From positions 15,576,501-15,640,500 of the forward strand of contig CM032133.1 in assembly GCA_018894105.1 (NCBI GenBank): a stretch of DNA of 64,000 nt, in the 5' to 3' direction. This document shows, piece after piece, positions 46,230 to 57,469 of this stretch. Source of the stretch: Jacaranda mimosifolia. Lineage: Eukaryota; Streptophyta; Magnoliopsida; Lamiales; Bignoniaceae. The notes under the pieces were generated by a model. It was not told where the DNA came from. It did not search any database and saw only the letters and a list, made by a program, of their open reading frames with translations. Numbering within the stretch: the stretch's first letter is position 1; each line of letters opens with the position of its first letter. The position numbers and the translations under genes are program-made.

Positions 46230-47130
46230 CACTCCCAACCAACCAACTGCGACCATGACGAACACGGATATATCTTGGCCTTTCAGCTAATAGGACACCA
46301 ATGTTGTTGAGTCAATCCCCATGGAACCAGGCCAAAGAAAGTACCTTAGTGTTGCTATTGAATATTTGACCATGTGAGTACTTGAAGCAGAACCCATGCC
46401 AAAATCACCCAAGCTGCAATATAGAGTTTTATTTGAAAAAATATTATATGTCACTTTGGATTGCCTAGGGACGTTATATTAGACAATGCTTCCCAATTTT
46501 ACAGTAAGAAGATAATAGAGTGTTGCTAAGGGTTGGGGATTCAACACATTTCATTTCTCTCAGAAACCCTTTTTCTAGTAGGCAAACAGAGTTCACCAAT
46601 AGAATAATTGTGAAAAACTTGAAGACATGAATCGAGGAAGGTCAAGGAAAGTAGGCAGATGACCTCCTAGGAGTCTTGTGGGCTTATAATATAACACCAA
46701 GGTCAGCCATAGGCGTCAGGCCTCACCGTCTAGTTTATGATTCTGATGCAGTTTTTTCAGTTGAGCTGATTCAATAAATAGCTATGGTCTTTTACTACGA
46801 CCCCTACATAAATGAAGAATATAGGAAGTTCAAGCTTAACGTGCTTAAGAAAAAAGACAACATACTTATGTCAAAATGCAACACTGCAAAATGTCAATAG
46901 CAAAGGCGTAAGATAAAATAGTTTATAGTAAAATCTTTTATGTTGGGGACTTAGTTCTTAAAAGACTTAAAGCTTCAAAATATTTTAGCAAACTTGACCT
47001 TAATTTGAAGGGACCTTACAAAGTAGTCAAAGTTGCAGAACAAGTCTTACCGATTGGCTAACCAAGATGGCAAAGAGCTGCCTCGATAATAGAATGTCAT
47101 TAACTTATGAAAATTCTACCTAAGTGTCCA
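46230..47130 (+). pseudogene. Decayed gypsy integrase remnant
   Basis: In changing frames on the plus strand: MEPGQRKYLSVAIEYLT (46320-46370), VILDNASQFYSKKIIE (46453-46500; equivalent to the (I/S)DNG.QF motif with the second Asp), GIQHISF, then later SKLDLNLKGPYKVVKVAEQV (46985-47040; the C-terminal GPY/F module). The order is that of a Ty3/gypsy integrase of the same type as in the other elements here. Stops are frequent, and no RT or LTR could be attached. Confidence 0.7.
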
Positions 47131-47457
47131 ATTATTGTTACCATACATTGTTGTCACTGTCCTAACCTCAAGCTTGTTCAAAGTTTCAATTTTATTTCTA
47201 TGATCGACTCAATATCACATATACTATAGACCAACCTCAGGTATCGTATTTGATTGACTTCAGATAATAACTCTACCTTCAGGATTATTAGAACTCTTAT
47301 TCCAAAAGTTTGATATCGACTTCTAACCATAAAATTAAGCTCTTTGGAGTTTATTTTCTGTTTGGACTATTCGGTTAACTTTAGACTATAATAGTTGAGT
47401 AGTTAAAAGTTTACTTATACTCTCCAAGTTATCATATCGACCTCTAAAAGTTTATAG

Positions 47458-47466
47458 AACCTAAGA
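47458..47466. repeat. Left 9-bp target duplication of the 2.4-kb MULE
   Basis: AACCTAAGA, identical to 49889-49897. Confidence 0.9.
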
Positions 47467-47716
47467 GGCTAATTTATAAAAATATTGTGAGAAAAAATAA
47501 TTTTTACAAAACTATCGCGGTCTTGAAAAATTTATAAAACTATGGTAAGGCGTGGCTTGCAACCATGCCTTTAACTAGCTTTTCCTTTCTTTTTTTTAAT
47601 CGAATAATTAAGAGGCGTGGCCCTAGGCAATGCCTCTTAATTGTTGTATGGTATTCCCTCAAAGAGGCGTGGCCGGGGAATTTTTTTTCTTTTTTTTCTT
47701 TTTGTTTTTTTGGTAT

Positions 47717-47753
<37 letters not shown>

Positions 47754-48195
47754 GTTTGAATTTTTTTTCTTTTGAGAATAATATTAGGATTGACATAACA
47801 TCATTTGTTTTATCTTTATTTTATGTAGTTTAATATAGAATATTTTATCTTATATTTAAAATTTAATTAATTAATTTTTTTAAAATATTAAAAATGAGCC
47901 ATAAAAAATAGTATAAATTTTAAATTTTTTTATAAATGTACTATTTTATAAAATGCAAGTGATCGAAGCATTTTTTTTTTTTTATACACATGCACATCAG
48001 AAGTCCGTTAGAAGTTATTGAAGCATGCTTTTATAAATTTACTATACTCTATATTTACTTCAGTTGATGTAATATATTAACTCGTGAAAGGATGCTTGTA
48101 ATTAATGTTTGAACCTTGGCCAAAATAGGCATGTGAAACCACAATATATGATTATATATTAATACATTAATCAAGCATTATCATACTTTCTAATC
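47467..48195 (+). repeat. Left arm of the long inverted repeat
   Basis: Matches the reverse complement of 49305-49888 along its length, with a (TA)n microsatellite insertion at 47722-47751 and small indels. Confidence 0.85.
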
Positions 48196-48650
48196 ATAAG
48201 TGATGCTTATAATTTCAAGGTATGTTATTATTTTGGCATATGAAACTGTCACATAATGTTTTTATGATCTACTCGGTCCTATTTATCTATTCCACTTATA
48301 AAACCCACAATTCACATAACTTTATCATATATATATATATATATATTTCTATATATTGTCCTTTAGAATTAAACTCAAATGGGAGATGATTCATTTTTTT
48401 AGCGTGGATATACATGGTTATTAAGAGAAAAAAAAGGTCATTGTCAATGCCAATATATCTTGAATGAAAATGATTAATATCATGTATCATTTTTATTGAT
48501 TCTTAATTTTAAAGTCCAAATTTGCATTTCAACTACTCCCTAAGACAAAGCCAGAATATTGGGGTTTAGTGTTTAGGTATATTTAATTTTTATGCGTTTA
48601 ATATGTAATACTCACTATTTAATTAAAAAACAATTTATGGGTTTTATTCT

Positions 48651-49250
48651 TTAAGTATGTAAGTGAAATGTAACATAGATCACAACTATATAAATTTTTT
48701 GAGATTTTCGACCAAATTTATTATTCTTGAAGTTCGATACAAAGGAAAAACATAAAACATAAAACATAATTACAAAGTTGGAAGAATCAATGATGTTGGG
48801 CTTGGGCTTGGGCGTCGGCTTCAAAAAATTTTGATGGAAAGTAGAAGGACCAACATTGGGATGTTGATAAGATGTAGAACCACCACCATAAATATCATGG
48901 ATCCCAAAATTTGTAAAGTCATCTGTTATGGTGGGCAAGTCAGGAATCCCTGCCTATGTGTGTGGAATTGTATGCCCATATTTGCCACTAAATTGAGTGG
49001 CATATTGGTCTCCTCCCAATGGACTTTCTTGAGATGTAGAAGTACTGCCCAAATGATATTGCATTAAAAGTGACGTGTAAGATTCATGCTCCCCTCGCAG
49101 TAACATGTCTTGCATATTATTAGGGCATACTGGTTCAGCGTCGATGAACAACTCCACACTATTTATGACAGCCCTCGAATCCAACAAGTTTGACAAATTA
49201 ATGTTATTTTCCACTTGCATGATTGTTGATATGCGAGTCTCTTTATCCAA
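48651..49250 (-). pseudogene. Minus-strand coding remnant inside the 2.4-kb MULE
   Basis: Two open frames follow each other: 49250-48954 (LSNLLDSRAVINSVELFIDA; CPNNMQDMLLRGEHESYTSL) and 48938-48651 (FGIHDIYGGGSTSYQHPNVG). They look like the polar N-terminal part of a captured or transposase-derived protein. No catalytic core is present, and I do not recognise the family. Confidence 0.4.
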
Positions 49251-49304
49251 ATGAAATATATGTGAGTAGTTATTTATAAATGAAATATTATTTATAAATG
49301 ATAA

Positions 49305-49888
49305 TTATTGATTAACGTATTAATATATAATCATATACTGCAGTTTCACATGCCTATTTTGGCCAATATTCTAACATTACAAGCATAACTTCACGAGTTA
49401 ATATATTACATCAACTAAAGTAAATACAGAGTATAGTAAATTTATAGAAACATGCTTCAATCACTTGCATTTTATAAAATAGTATATTTATAAAAAAAAT
49501 TTAAAATTTATACTACATTTTTATGGTCTCATTTTTAATATTTAAAGAAAAAAGTAATTAATTAAAATTTAAATTTAAAATAAAATATTCTATATTAAAT
49601 TACATACAATAATATCAGGGTTGATGTCAGCCCTAATATTATTCCCAAAAGCAAAAAAATTCAAATATAAAAAAAAGGAATTAAAAAAAATTAAAAATAA
49701 AAATAAAAATTCTCAACACAATTACAGATTTAGAGGCCACGCCTCTTAATTATCGGATTAAAATAAAAAGTAAAAGATAGCTAAAGGTGTGACTTGTAGC
49801 CATGCCTTACCATACTTTTATAAATTCTCTAGAATTACGGTAGTTTTGTAAAAATTATTTTTTCTCACAATATTTTTATAAATTAACC
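49305..49888 (-). repeat. Right arm of the long inverted repeat
   Basis: See the left arm. It includes CATGCTTCAATCACTTGCAT and GGCCACGCCTCTTAATTATC, the inverted partners of left-arm sequences. Confidence 0.85.
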
Positions 49889-49897
49889 AACCTAAGA
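49889..49897. repeat. Right 9-bp target duplication of the 2.4-kb MULE
   Basis: AACCTAAGA, identical to 47458-47466. Confidence 0.9.
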
Positions 49898-52690
49898 AGG
49901 GTGAAATAGAAAAATATGATATAAGATAAAATTTTCTAACATTGGAACTAAAAATGCCTATCCAAAATTTAGTCAAATTCTCAAAGCTACCCCATCTTCC
50001 CTTCAGCATTGATGACCTGGAGGACAGCCATAAAACAAAAAATTAAAATCGTAGCTAGCTTCTACAGGTTCTAGAGAGCACATTGATATAAATTTTCCTA
50101 TGGACTGTGGTGAAATTCGGAGACAAGATTCTATGAGGCAAATAAAAAGGCGAAAAGGCAGTATGGTGGTCTTTGGTGGTTTTTTCTGGCAAATAAAGAG
50201 TAGAAAAGTGATGGGTTCATTGGGGTGAAGCTTTTGGTGATTGCTATTGAGAGAAAAAACAACAGATGGTAGTGGTGATTCGAAGGTGGTAGTGCACGAC
50301 TACTGTGGTGGAGTTTCAGGGTTAAAATTAAGGGAGTTTCAGATAGAGTTTTTGAAAATTCCTTGAAGGGTTTTGCTATGCAGGCTGAGATGAATCAACT
50401 TGTGGTGTAGGATATTTTTAGGCGACAGTTGATGGCAGCAACATGGTGGCCCAACGACGGTTTGATGGCAACATTTTGCCAATGTTCAAAAACTTGATTT
50501 CGTTTCATCCTGGCTACTTTTGGACTTGGTTTTTGGCCTTGGTTTGATCTAGTTTGGCTATAATCTAACTTTCTTCCTTTAATTTTCCAATTTCTGTCAA
50601 ATTATATTATGAATTTATAAATTTAACGAACTTAAACTGGATTAAAAATCTCCTGATGTAATTTTAGGAATTAATTTAGAAACTATGAAACTGAAGATTT
50701 AGAGCAATTGATTAGTATAATTGTATTATGGTGTTTGAGAGGGACATAGGAAAATATTTCCCATAGGAGATGATATCTCTAAGTAAAAAAAATTACACTA
50801 TGAATACAAAGATAAGGAGAACACATGATAGAGCCTCGTGGAAAACAAAGAGAATCAGCTCGTGCTTAAACCCTAATTAGAAGGAATGTATAGGGCCCTG
50901 AATTGTGTTATCATAGGTATGGTTCACATTTATGATTCATTCATTATATGACTATACCCAGGGAACATGATGGCTCTATCGCTATTGGGATCACATAAAC
51001 CATTTTGCCAAAAATAAAAACAAAAATAATAATCCTATGTACCAAAACCTTGTAGTGATATATCTTTTTAGTACCCACTATACTATATTAACAATTGAGG
51101 CCTAGAGAAATATTGAAGGAAAGATAACTTGAAGATTGATTGGTTAAGTTAAATATCTATTATGATGAATTAGAAGAATTGGATCTAAAAGTAAAGTCTA
51201 ATGAGTAAGTTATTCATGAATTAAATGAGTTGAGAATCAAACTTAGTTTAAAGTTACTAATGTAAGTACTTAACCCGGCGAAATTGGGATGAGTAAAGAT
51301 TAAGGCATAATTGATTAAAATTAGAATTGACTACAAATGCAGGAATAGTGGTTGTATGATTAAGCATACAAGACTCCCAGATAATAAATGAATTATAATT
51401 TTATAATGAAGTTTGATTTACGAAACTTGAAATAAGTTAACTACGTGGAGTAATTGCAAAGTATTGAAATAATTATTAAAATAATGTTGATCAGGCTTAA
51501 ATAAATAATCAAGCTTTCAATTTAGAATATAAGATAGGTTTGAATGGTATTATTAGATAAGACAAATGCTAATCAGGTAAATAGATGTTTATAAAGTCGA
51601 GAATCTAACATATTTAAATGTCCTAGGATTTGAGTTTAGAATCAACAAGAATTATAAAAGGAAAATAAATTACAATCTATTGAGTATAGCTACCTAGATT
51701 AGGAAATTAAGGTAATGCTATTTTAGTCTCTTTTATACTATATCTTGGGACAATTAGGTAACAAGAAGATGAGCTAGGCTTACTATGAAATGCTCTGCTA
51801 TTCAATATTGCTACCTGAGGCTTACATTTGACATTATGAGACTTCTTTACTGGGTAAAGTACCTTTATATAGTAAATGTAATGTTGCTCTATGTTTATTT
51901 CTGTATTGAATTTGATAAATCGATTCATTGTTCCATGCTGTTGCAAGGAAATGCTATTTCCTTCATAAGAATAAGAATGATGGAAAGAGAAAATTTCTTT
52001 CTTGATCTCATTTTTGGGTTCTATAGCTAAATGCTCCACTTTTCTTCCATCTTGTTTTCTTTCTACGCTTTGAGCATTTAATTTTTTTTTTTTTAGCAAG
52101 AAAGCTTACCACAAGCGAATTGAATAAGCTTATTTCATTCATTTCCCTTACCACCTTTAGTTCAATAAATTCTACATCAAGGGGGTAAAAAACAAGCTTT
52201 TCACACTAGCTTTCGGTATTTTGGTGCACAAGAGAGATTGGAACGCGATGGTTGCTTACTTTCTGTCCTCGATCATTGCTAACTAAAAGAGTTTCACCCG
52301 AGACCAAGTACATGAGTGTTACTTTGTGAACGCTGCAACTAGATATGAGATCGATGTCATTCGACTGCTTCTTGTGAAAGAAAAAGGAAGAAGAAGTTGA
52401 GCATGCCCGATTTAAGTTAAAGTTAATTCATGGGGAAGAAAGAGCATTTCCTACAAACTTATCCAGGTACTCTTTCATTAAATTTGAAATTGATCATATA
52501 TTTTGTACCATGTTATTCTTGAGAAATTGATTCCCAACTATTTGTTTGAAAATAATTTTTTGTTGAAAATCAATCTTCTCATCCGAATTCGTTTCTAGAA
52601 TCTGACACTAGAACTATGTAACTTATGACATTATTAAAGCATGATTTGACTAATATGTTTATTGAGCCCATCGCCATATTTTATGATACT
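49898..52690. other. Spacer without recognisable gene
   Basis: A/T-rich with some G-rich stretches (50150-50460, many GGTGG words). A 130-codon minus frame (52099-51707) and an 81-codon plus frame (51785-52030) have no motif I recognise. Confidence 0.5.
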
Positions 52691-52695
52691 ATGTG

Positions 52696-52940
52696 TGAGG
52701 CAGTCTTGCTGACCAGCTGCTATTGATCTATACCGTTGTGAGGCCATCTTGTTGACTAGTTGTTATTGATTTATATTAGTTCTAGAGGTCATCTCTGCCC
52801 TCTCATAATTGATTTATATTGGTTGTGGAGGTCATCTCTATTGGCCCGTCATATATTGATTATGGAAGCTGTCTCTACCAGCCTATCATATATTGATTGT
52901 GGAGCCTTCTCTATCAGCCTATAATTGATCTACATTAGTT
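52696..52940. repeat. Degenerate tandem repeat, about 36-46 bp, six units
   Basis: Units built on GAGG(C/T)(C/A)(G/A)TCT followed by ..C(C/T)A..T and (A)TTGAT(C/T)TATA, for example GAGGCCATCTTGTTGACTAG and GAGGTCATCTCTATTGGCCC. The last three units are shorter. Confidence 0.7.
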
Positions 52941-53299
52941 ATGAAATCCTTAAAGTAATTTTGAGCTTTATTCCATTCTACATGGCGATTGGCGATTGTG
53001 GCACAAACTCGTATTAAGGATCGATCCTACAAGTTCATATTATAATGACTCTTGTAATTCAAGATTTTCTACGAAAGTATTGCAAATTGAAAAATCTCTC
53101 CACTGGTAGGGGACATTGTTGAGATAGATCAAGTGATGTGACTTTCACAAGAAAAATACTAATTTCAACCCTAGTCCGTGAATTTCCTGAAAAATTCTTC
53201 TCTTATAAAATGATGAATTGAATTTTATCAAATATTTACAGAAAACGTATTCTTTTCCAGAGTTCGAATTACCTTCATGACTTTAAATTTTGATATGAG

Positions 53300-53970
53300 G
53301 TTTACATTTTTGATATATCAAAGTAAATTTATTTGCCATTCGAAATTCAATTTATTTATAATCTCACCGTATTCTTTAAATTATCCTTGTTCAAAATAAA
53401 TGTTCCTATGTTTATATATACTATGTTCCAATCACTCTATTTTGATAATGTGTCTTCATGTCACCTTACTAAGTCATTTAGACTTAACCTTTTTGTATTG
53501 TTCTTTCTGTTCTTTGCCCCAGATTGCATAAATAGGAGGCACCATGAGCGTGAGCCACACTATACATAATGCAAATAATGTTATCAATATATATGTGAAT
53601 GGCGAGGATGTGATATATTATGTTTGTAAGGTAAATAACACCTCTATCATCAGATTTTATTTGTATCTACTGATGATGTGTAATAGGTTCGCATCGATAA
53701 CTATTAATGTGTGCTTGTGGTCTAAAATTGTGAGCCTTTGGGTGATTGTAAATTATTATGGAAACTTAGGTTTGGCATGGAGTTGTGCAGCATGACAAGT
53801 AAATAGAGTATTTAAATTCATTGATTGTAATGTTGCTTATCATCTTGGGTTGTCAAGAATTATCTAGATTAAAAATTTTGGAGATGCATATTTAGTTTGA
53901 ATTTTTGGGTTTGATTGGAGTAGCACCTTGATCTGAAAAAGGGCACCTCCTAGACAAGGTGTTACAATAG
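53300..53970 (-). repeat. LTR-like dispersed repeat, copy 1
   Basis: Shares with 56870-57262, in the same order: CTTACTAAGTCATTTAGACTTA, TTTTTCTGTT(C/A), (A)TAAGAG(G/T)CACCATGAG(C/T)GTG, and a terminal GGAGTAGCACCT(T/C)GA...AGGTG(T/C)TACAA. On the minus strand the end would read TGTAACACC(T)..., a usual LTR start. It is more interrupted than copy 2. Confidence 0.5.
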
Positions 53971-53989
53971 GCATCCTCAAAAGTAGGTA

Positions 53990-54900
53990 AGTGGATGAAG
54001 TCTATGATTGCTTGTATCCTCACTCTAGGGAGCTTGGAATCATACAAAGCCTTAGCTTCCTTCAATGCCACATCTATGCCATGGCATCAACCTTAAGCCT
54101 CACCATCGCCACCTCTACCTTCAGCCACTGCATCTCTAGGTGCATCTCCTCGACCTTTGTTGTCAGTAGACTGTTCTCTGTGACATTTGGAGATGCACTT
54201 TAGAGGTAGGTTAGACCTCAAGCTTGGTCGTGAGCTCGTCAATGAGTGACTGGAAGACTCAACTATCGCTAGTTTCTGTCGGAGGGCATCCTTAGATTGA
54301 CTTTCAAGGTCGTCGCACCTCTTGATCCAATTGTATCGGTCCATCATGGTCACCATGCGTTGAAGGTACATGGCATAAACAGTTTGGGCGCACTGTACAA
54401 AGTAGCATACTAAGTTAGTTTATTATGGAAAACTCCTCGAGGTTGATAGTGATAAGAAAAGAAAATTTTAGGAATTTACAAGGTTGTGGTAATAGACGAA
54501 GGTCTGTTGCCTTCGATTCAGAGAGGTGCATCAACTTGTTGACATCTTAAGCAAAGAGTTAGGTATTGAAGGTCTCCCAAGTCATCGCGCTAGTAGGGTC
54601 CCCTTTAAGCATCCTTACATCATTGTTGGTGAAGAAGCGGATCTCGAGGAATGGAAAGATGTCTATTCGGTCATGCGGACTTATTGCCTTGAAGCAATCA
54701 TTCATCTGGATGCAAGGACTAATGTCTAGGATCTCTAACACCCGATCTGTAGTGGCAGAGTTAAGAGAGATCAAAGACAAAGTAACAACAATAGCCATCT
54801 TTTTTGGACTTGGTGCCTTACTCAACAGGTCTTTTACTTTTTGAACGAGTTGGAGCTTGAGACACAGACGAGAGAATGGGAAAAAGAGTAGCATTGGGAT
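53990..54900 (-). pseudogene. Coiled-coil type coding remnant, probably of a retroelement
   Basis: On the minus strand, pieces in several frames: TWETFNT at the end of 54894-54559, MYLQRMVTMMDRYNWIKRCD with DLESQSKDALRQKLAIVESS (54371-54240), then LKEAKALYDSKLPR (about 54060). The heptad-like charge pattern suggests a helical, coiled-coil protein like the accessory proteins of Tat-type elements, but no defined domain is visible. An ordinary gene fragment cannot be excluded. Confidence 0.35.
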
Positions 54901-55131
54901 GGGGATGGTAGTAGGTGTAATTGGAGATCTCGACTCACCCCCTAGCCCATTTCCAACCAGTAGACTTGGCTAGAGATCCAACAAGCTTCTTATCACAACT
55001 AGACATTAATAAGGATCAATTTGCAATGAAAAGGAAAAATATAAGCAAATAGTTAAATAATTCGAAATAGAAAAGTGAAAGGAAAGAACTACCAAGCCGC
55101 ATATTGTGATCTACCTTAATATCAGTAGGGG

Positions 55132-55506
55132 TAGGGGTGTAAGATGAGTCAGCCGACTCAATTATAACTGTTTGAGCTTTATAATGAGCCGAACTCGAGC
55201 CATGGTTTAGTTGTTCAAAGCTTGCGAGATTTTTTCTATTTTTAAATATTTTTTCTATTAATTAAATAATTATTATATATTAATAATTTACTTATTTTTA
55301 TTTTTTAATATTTATATTTCATATTGAATAATTATTATTTATTAATCATTATATTTTATTGAGCTAAGCTCAAGCTCAACGAGTATTGAACTAGCGAGCT
55401 CAAGCTCAAAATACTAAATTTGAGCTCAAGCTCGAGCTCTTAAAAGGAGGTTTATTGAGCTCAAGCTTACAATTTTTTTCAAGCTCGAGTATCATTTACA
55501 CCTTTA
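55132..55506. mobile_element. Small non-autonomous inverted-repeat element (MITE-like), 375 bp
   Basis: TAGGGGTGTAA at 55132 is opposed by TTTACACCTTTA at 55495-55506. The interior is rich in GAGCTCAAGCTCGAGC words and AT runs, as in 19361-19762. A target duplication was not clear. Confidence 0.55.
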
Positions 55507-56860
55507 GGCAGTGGATCGCCCCACCAGAATAAATATTTCCTCATAGAGGAAATTGGGGGTTTCAATTCTTGGCTCAAGAGCTCATCTAAGAAATTGCCAA
55601 CCCAGGTCGGAGACCCTCTATTAGCTGGATTTATTCTATCTTCCCTCTACTGCCTTTGGAGGTCCAATCTTTGACCTTTAGGGGGTCAGACAAACAAGAG
55701 CCTCTTCTTCCAGTCGAGGGTTTCCAAAAATCTTATCCCAGAAATAAGGTAGAAAAACATGGTATTTGGAGAATTGCTCCTTGCAAGAGTTCGGACAATG
55801 GTACAATGGTTAAAATTTTGAATATGGATGGCTGATTGAAAATCTTCATAACTACGATGAAGTTGCATATCAAAGAATAGGAATTTGGTGAAGGTTGAGT
55901 TAGGCAAATGTTATTACTCTTAATGATTTCCTCACCTCTCTAGCCATCAGAGATCTGAGCCTACAGAAGAATGCGAGAATGAGTATAGCTAAACAGTTAG
56001 GTGGAGGTCGATCCATCCTCTAGAGTCCAGTGCTATGAGCTCATATTCTGGGGTATGAAGAAGGATTCCTGAATGCCGCTAGTTCATTGGGGTCGACATC
56101 AAACCTATTTAAGGGTTTGGAGTGTGTAAAAAAGCCTTACCCTTTGTGACCTTACCCCATGTGACCTAACATCCTAAGGCCTCTCAACCTTAGCCTAGGT
56201 GGTAATACTATTGGAGATGGTTTTTAAAGGAGGCTAGCCCAAGTCCCGCCTTGCTACTGTATCTTTTACTCTCATTGGCTTAGTTCGAACTTACTTTCTC
56301 TATTTAATCAAAAATTAAGTGGAACTTAGGACTCCATGAATGGGAGAAAAGGGGAAAAAAAAAGTAAGGAGAAGAAAATGAAGTAATGTATTGAAATAAA
56401 AAATAAAGTACTTACAAAGTAAAGGAGAGAAAGAAGGATAATTTGCAAGAAAATTTTTACCCTAGGAGTTTGCTATTATAAATACCCTTTCCAAAATTGG
56501 CTACAATTACATATTCTTTGCACTTCTTTTCCCAACTATATTGTGGCTTTATTATCTCTCAAAACTTATTATAATTTAAGTATCAAAGGGTTTTAGCTAG
56601 GGCCATCTTGGTAAGCCTGACGTGCTCATTATACTTGCAGGTTCAATGCATGCTCTCTTGCTCGAGCATCAACCTCAAACAACTATTCCACTTATTCAAA
56701 TCCTCCATCTTTCATATAAAATCCATCACGTATTCCGCCCTTCCAAATACTACTTCATCACTTTTTGAGATTTTAAAAGATCTAATGACTTTGCAATCGA
56801 ACCACAAGACTTAAGATTTTCATAGTTCAAATTAATTCTATTTGTTATTCTAGAATTCAT
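55507..56860. other. Spacer without recognisable gene
   Basis: Unique-looking sequence with short ORFs (for example 73 codons at 55907-55686 minus and 68 codons at 56608-56814 plus). None shows a motif. Confidence 0.5.
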
Positions 56861-56869
56861 CTATTCATC

Positions 56870-57262
56870 TTATGTTGATATGTGCATTAAGTTATCCATT
56901 ACGAAGTCAACGCTCTTTATATATGCACATGGTGTTTCTATCAATTTTATTTTGGCAATGCATCTTGATACTTACCTCACTAAGTAATTTAAACTTATCA
57001 CCTTGTATATGATTTTTTCTGTTATTTTCACCATATTGAGAGAATAAGAGTCACCATGAGTGTGGATATTATTGCACATAGTGTATGTAAATTTGTTGAG
57101 GCATATATGAATGTTATGAATGATCTATATTAGATTCGTTATGTAAATATAGTGATTTGTCATAGTGTATTTGTCCATACGTACTGATGATTGGTAATTA
57201 TTGGATTTAAGTGGAGTAGCACCTCGAAATGAAGCATGCACCTAATAAGTGAGGTGCTACAA
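56870..57262 (-). repeat. LTR-like dispersed repeat, copy 2
   Basis: Partner of 53300-53970. It ends with GTGAGGTGCTACA, whose reverse complement TGTAGCACCTCAC is a typical LTR start. The two copies may be the LTRs of one element with a decayed interior (53970-56870), or two solo LTRs. Confidence 0.5.
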
Positions 57263-57469
57263 GTTGTCAATCTTTCAAGTAAAATTGATATTAAGAATAA
57301 CAAGAAATAAAATTGGATATATATTTCTCGAATTAAATTATGCCCTTTTTTATAAACTAAAATAATAATGGGTATAATTACTATGAATATAAAATTCACC
57401 ATATTGTTTCTCAATAAATCAAAAAAGATTTAAAGAGTGTATAGTGATAAAATAGTATATCGATGCTGA

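Larger units (their letters stand above)
47467..49888. mobile_element. 2.4-kb MULE with long terminal inverted repeats
   Basis: The element starts GGCTAATTTATAAAAATATTG and ends with the inverted equivalent (reverse complement GGTTAATTTATAAAAATATTG). Inverted similarity continues inward for roughly 580-730 bp on each side, through AAGAGGCGTGGCC and GCAAGTGATCGAAGCAT. Flanks are a perfect 9-bp duplication, diagnostic of the Mutator superfamily. The unique middle (about 48200-49300) holds short minus-strand reading frames. The two arms could fold into a long hairpin if transcribed. Confidence 0.9.

Noticed and set aside
47565..47833. Plus-strand frames rich in Phe, Tyr and Ile
   Set aside because: Produced by T-runs and the (TA)n microsatellite inside the MULE arm.
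51707..52099. 130-codon minus-strand frame
   Set aside because: Lys-rich start from a poly-A/T run, no motif, and overlapped by a similar frame on the other strand.
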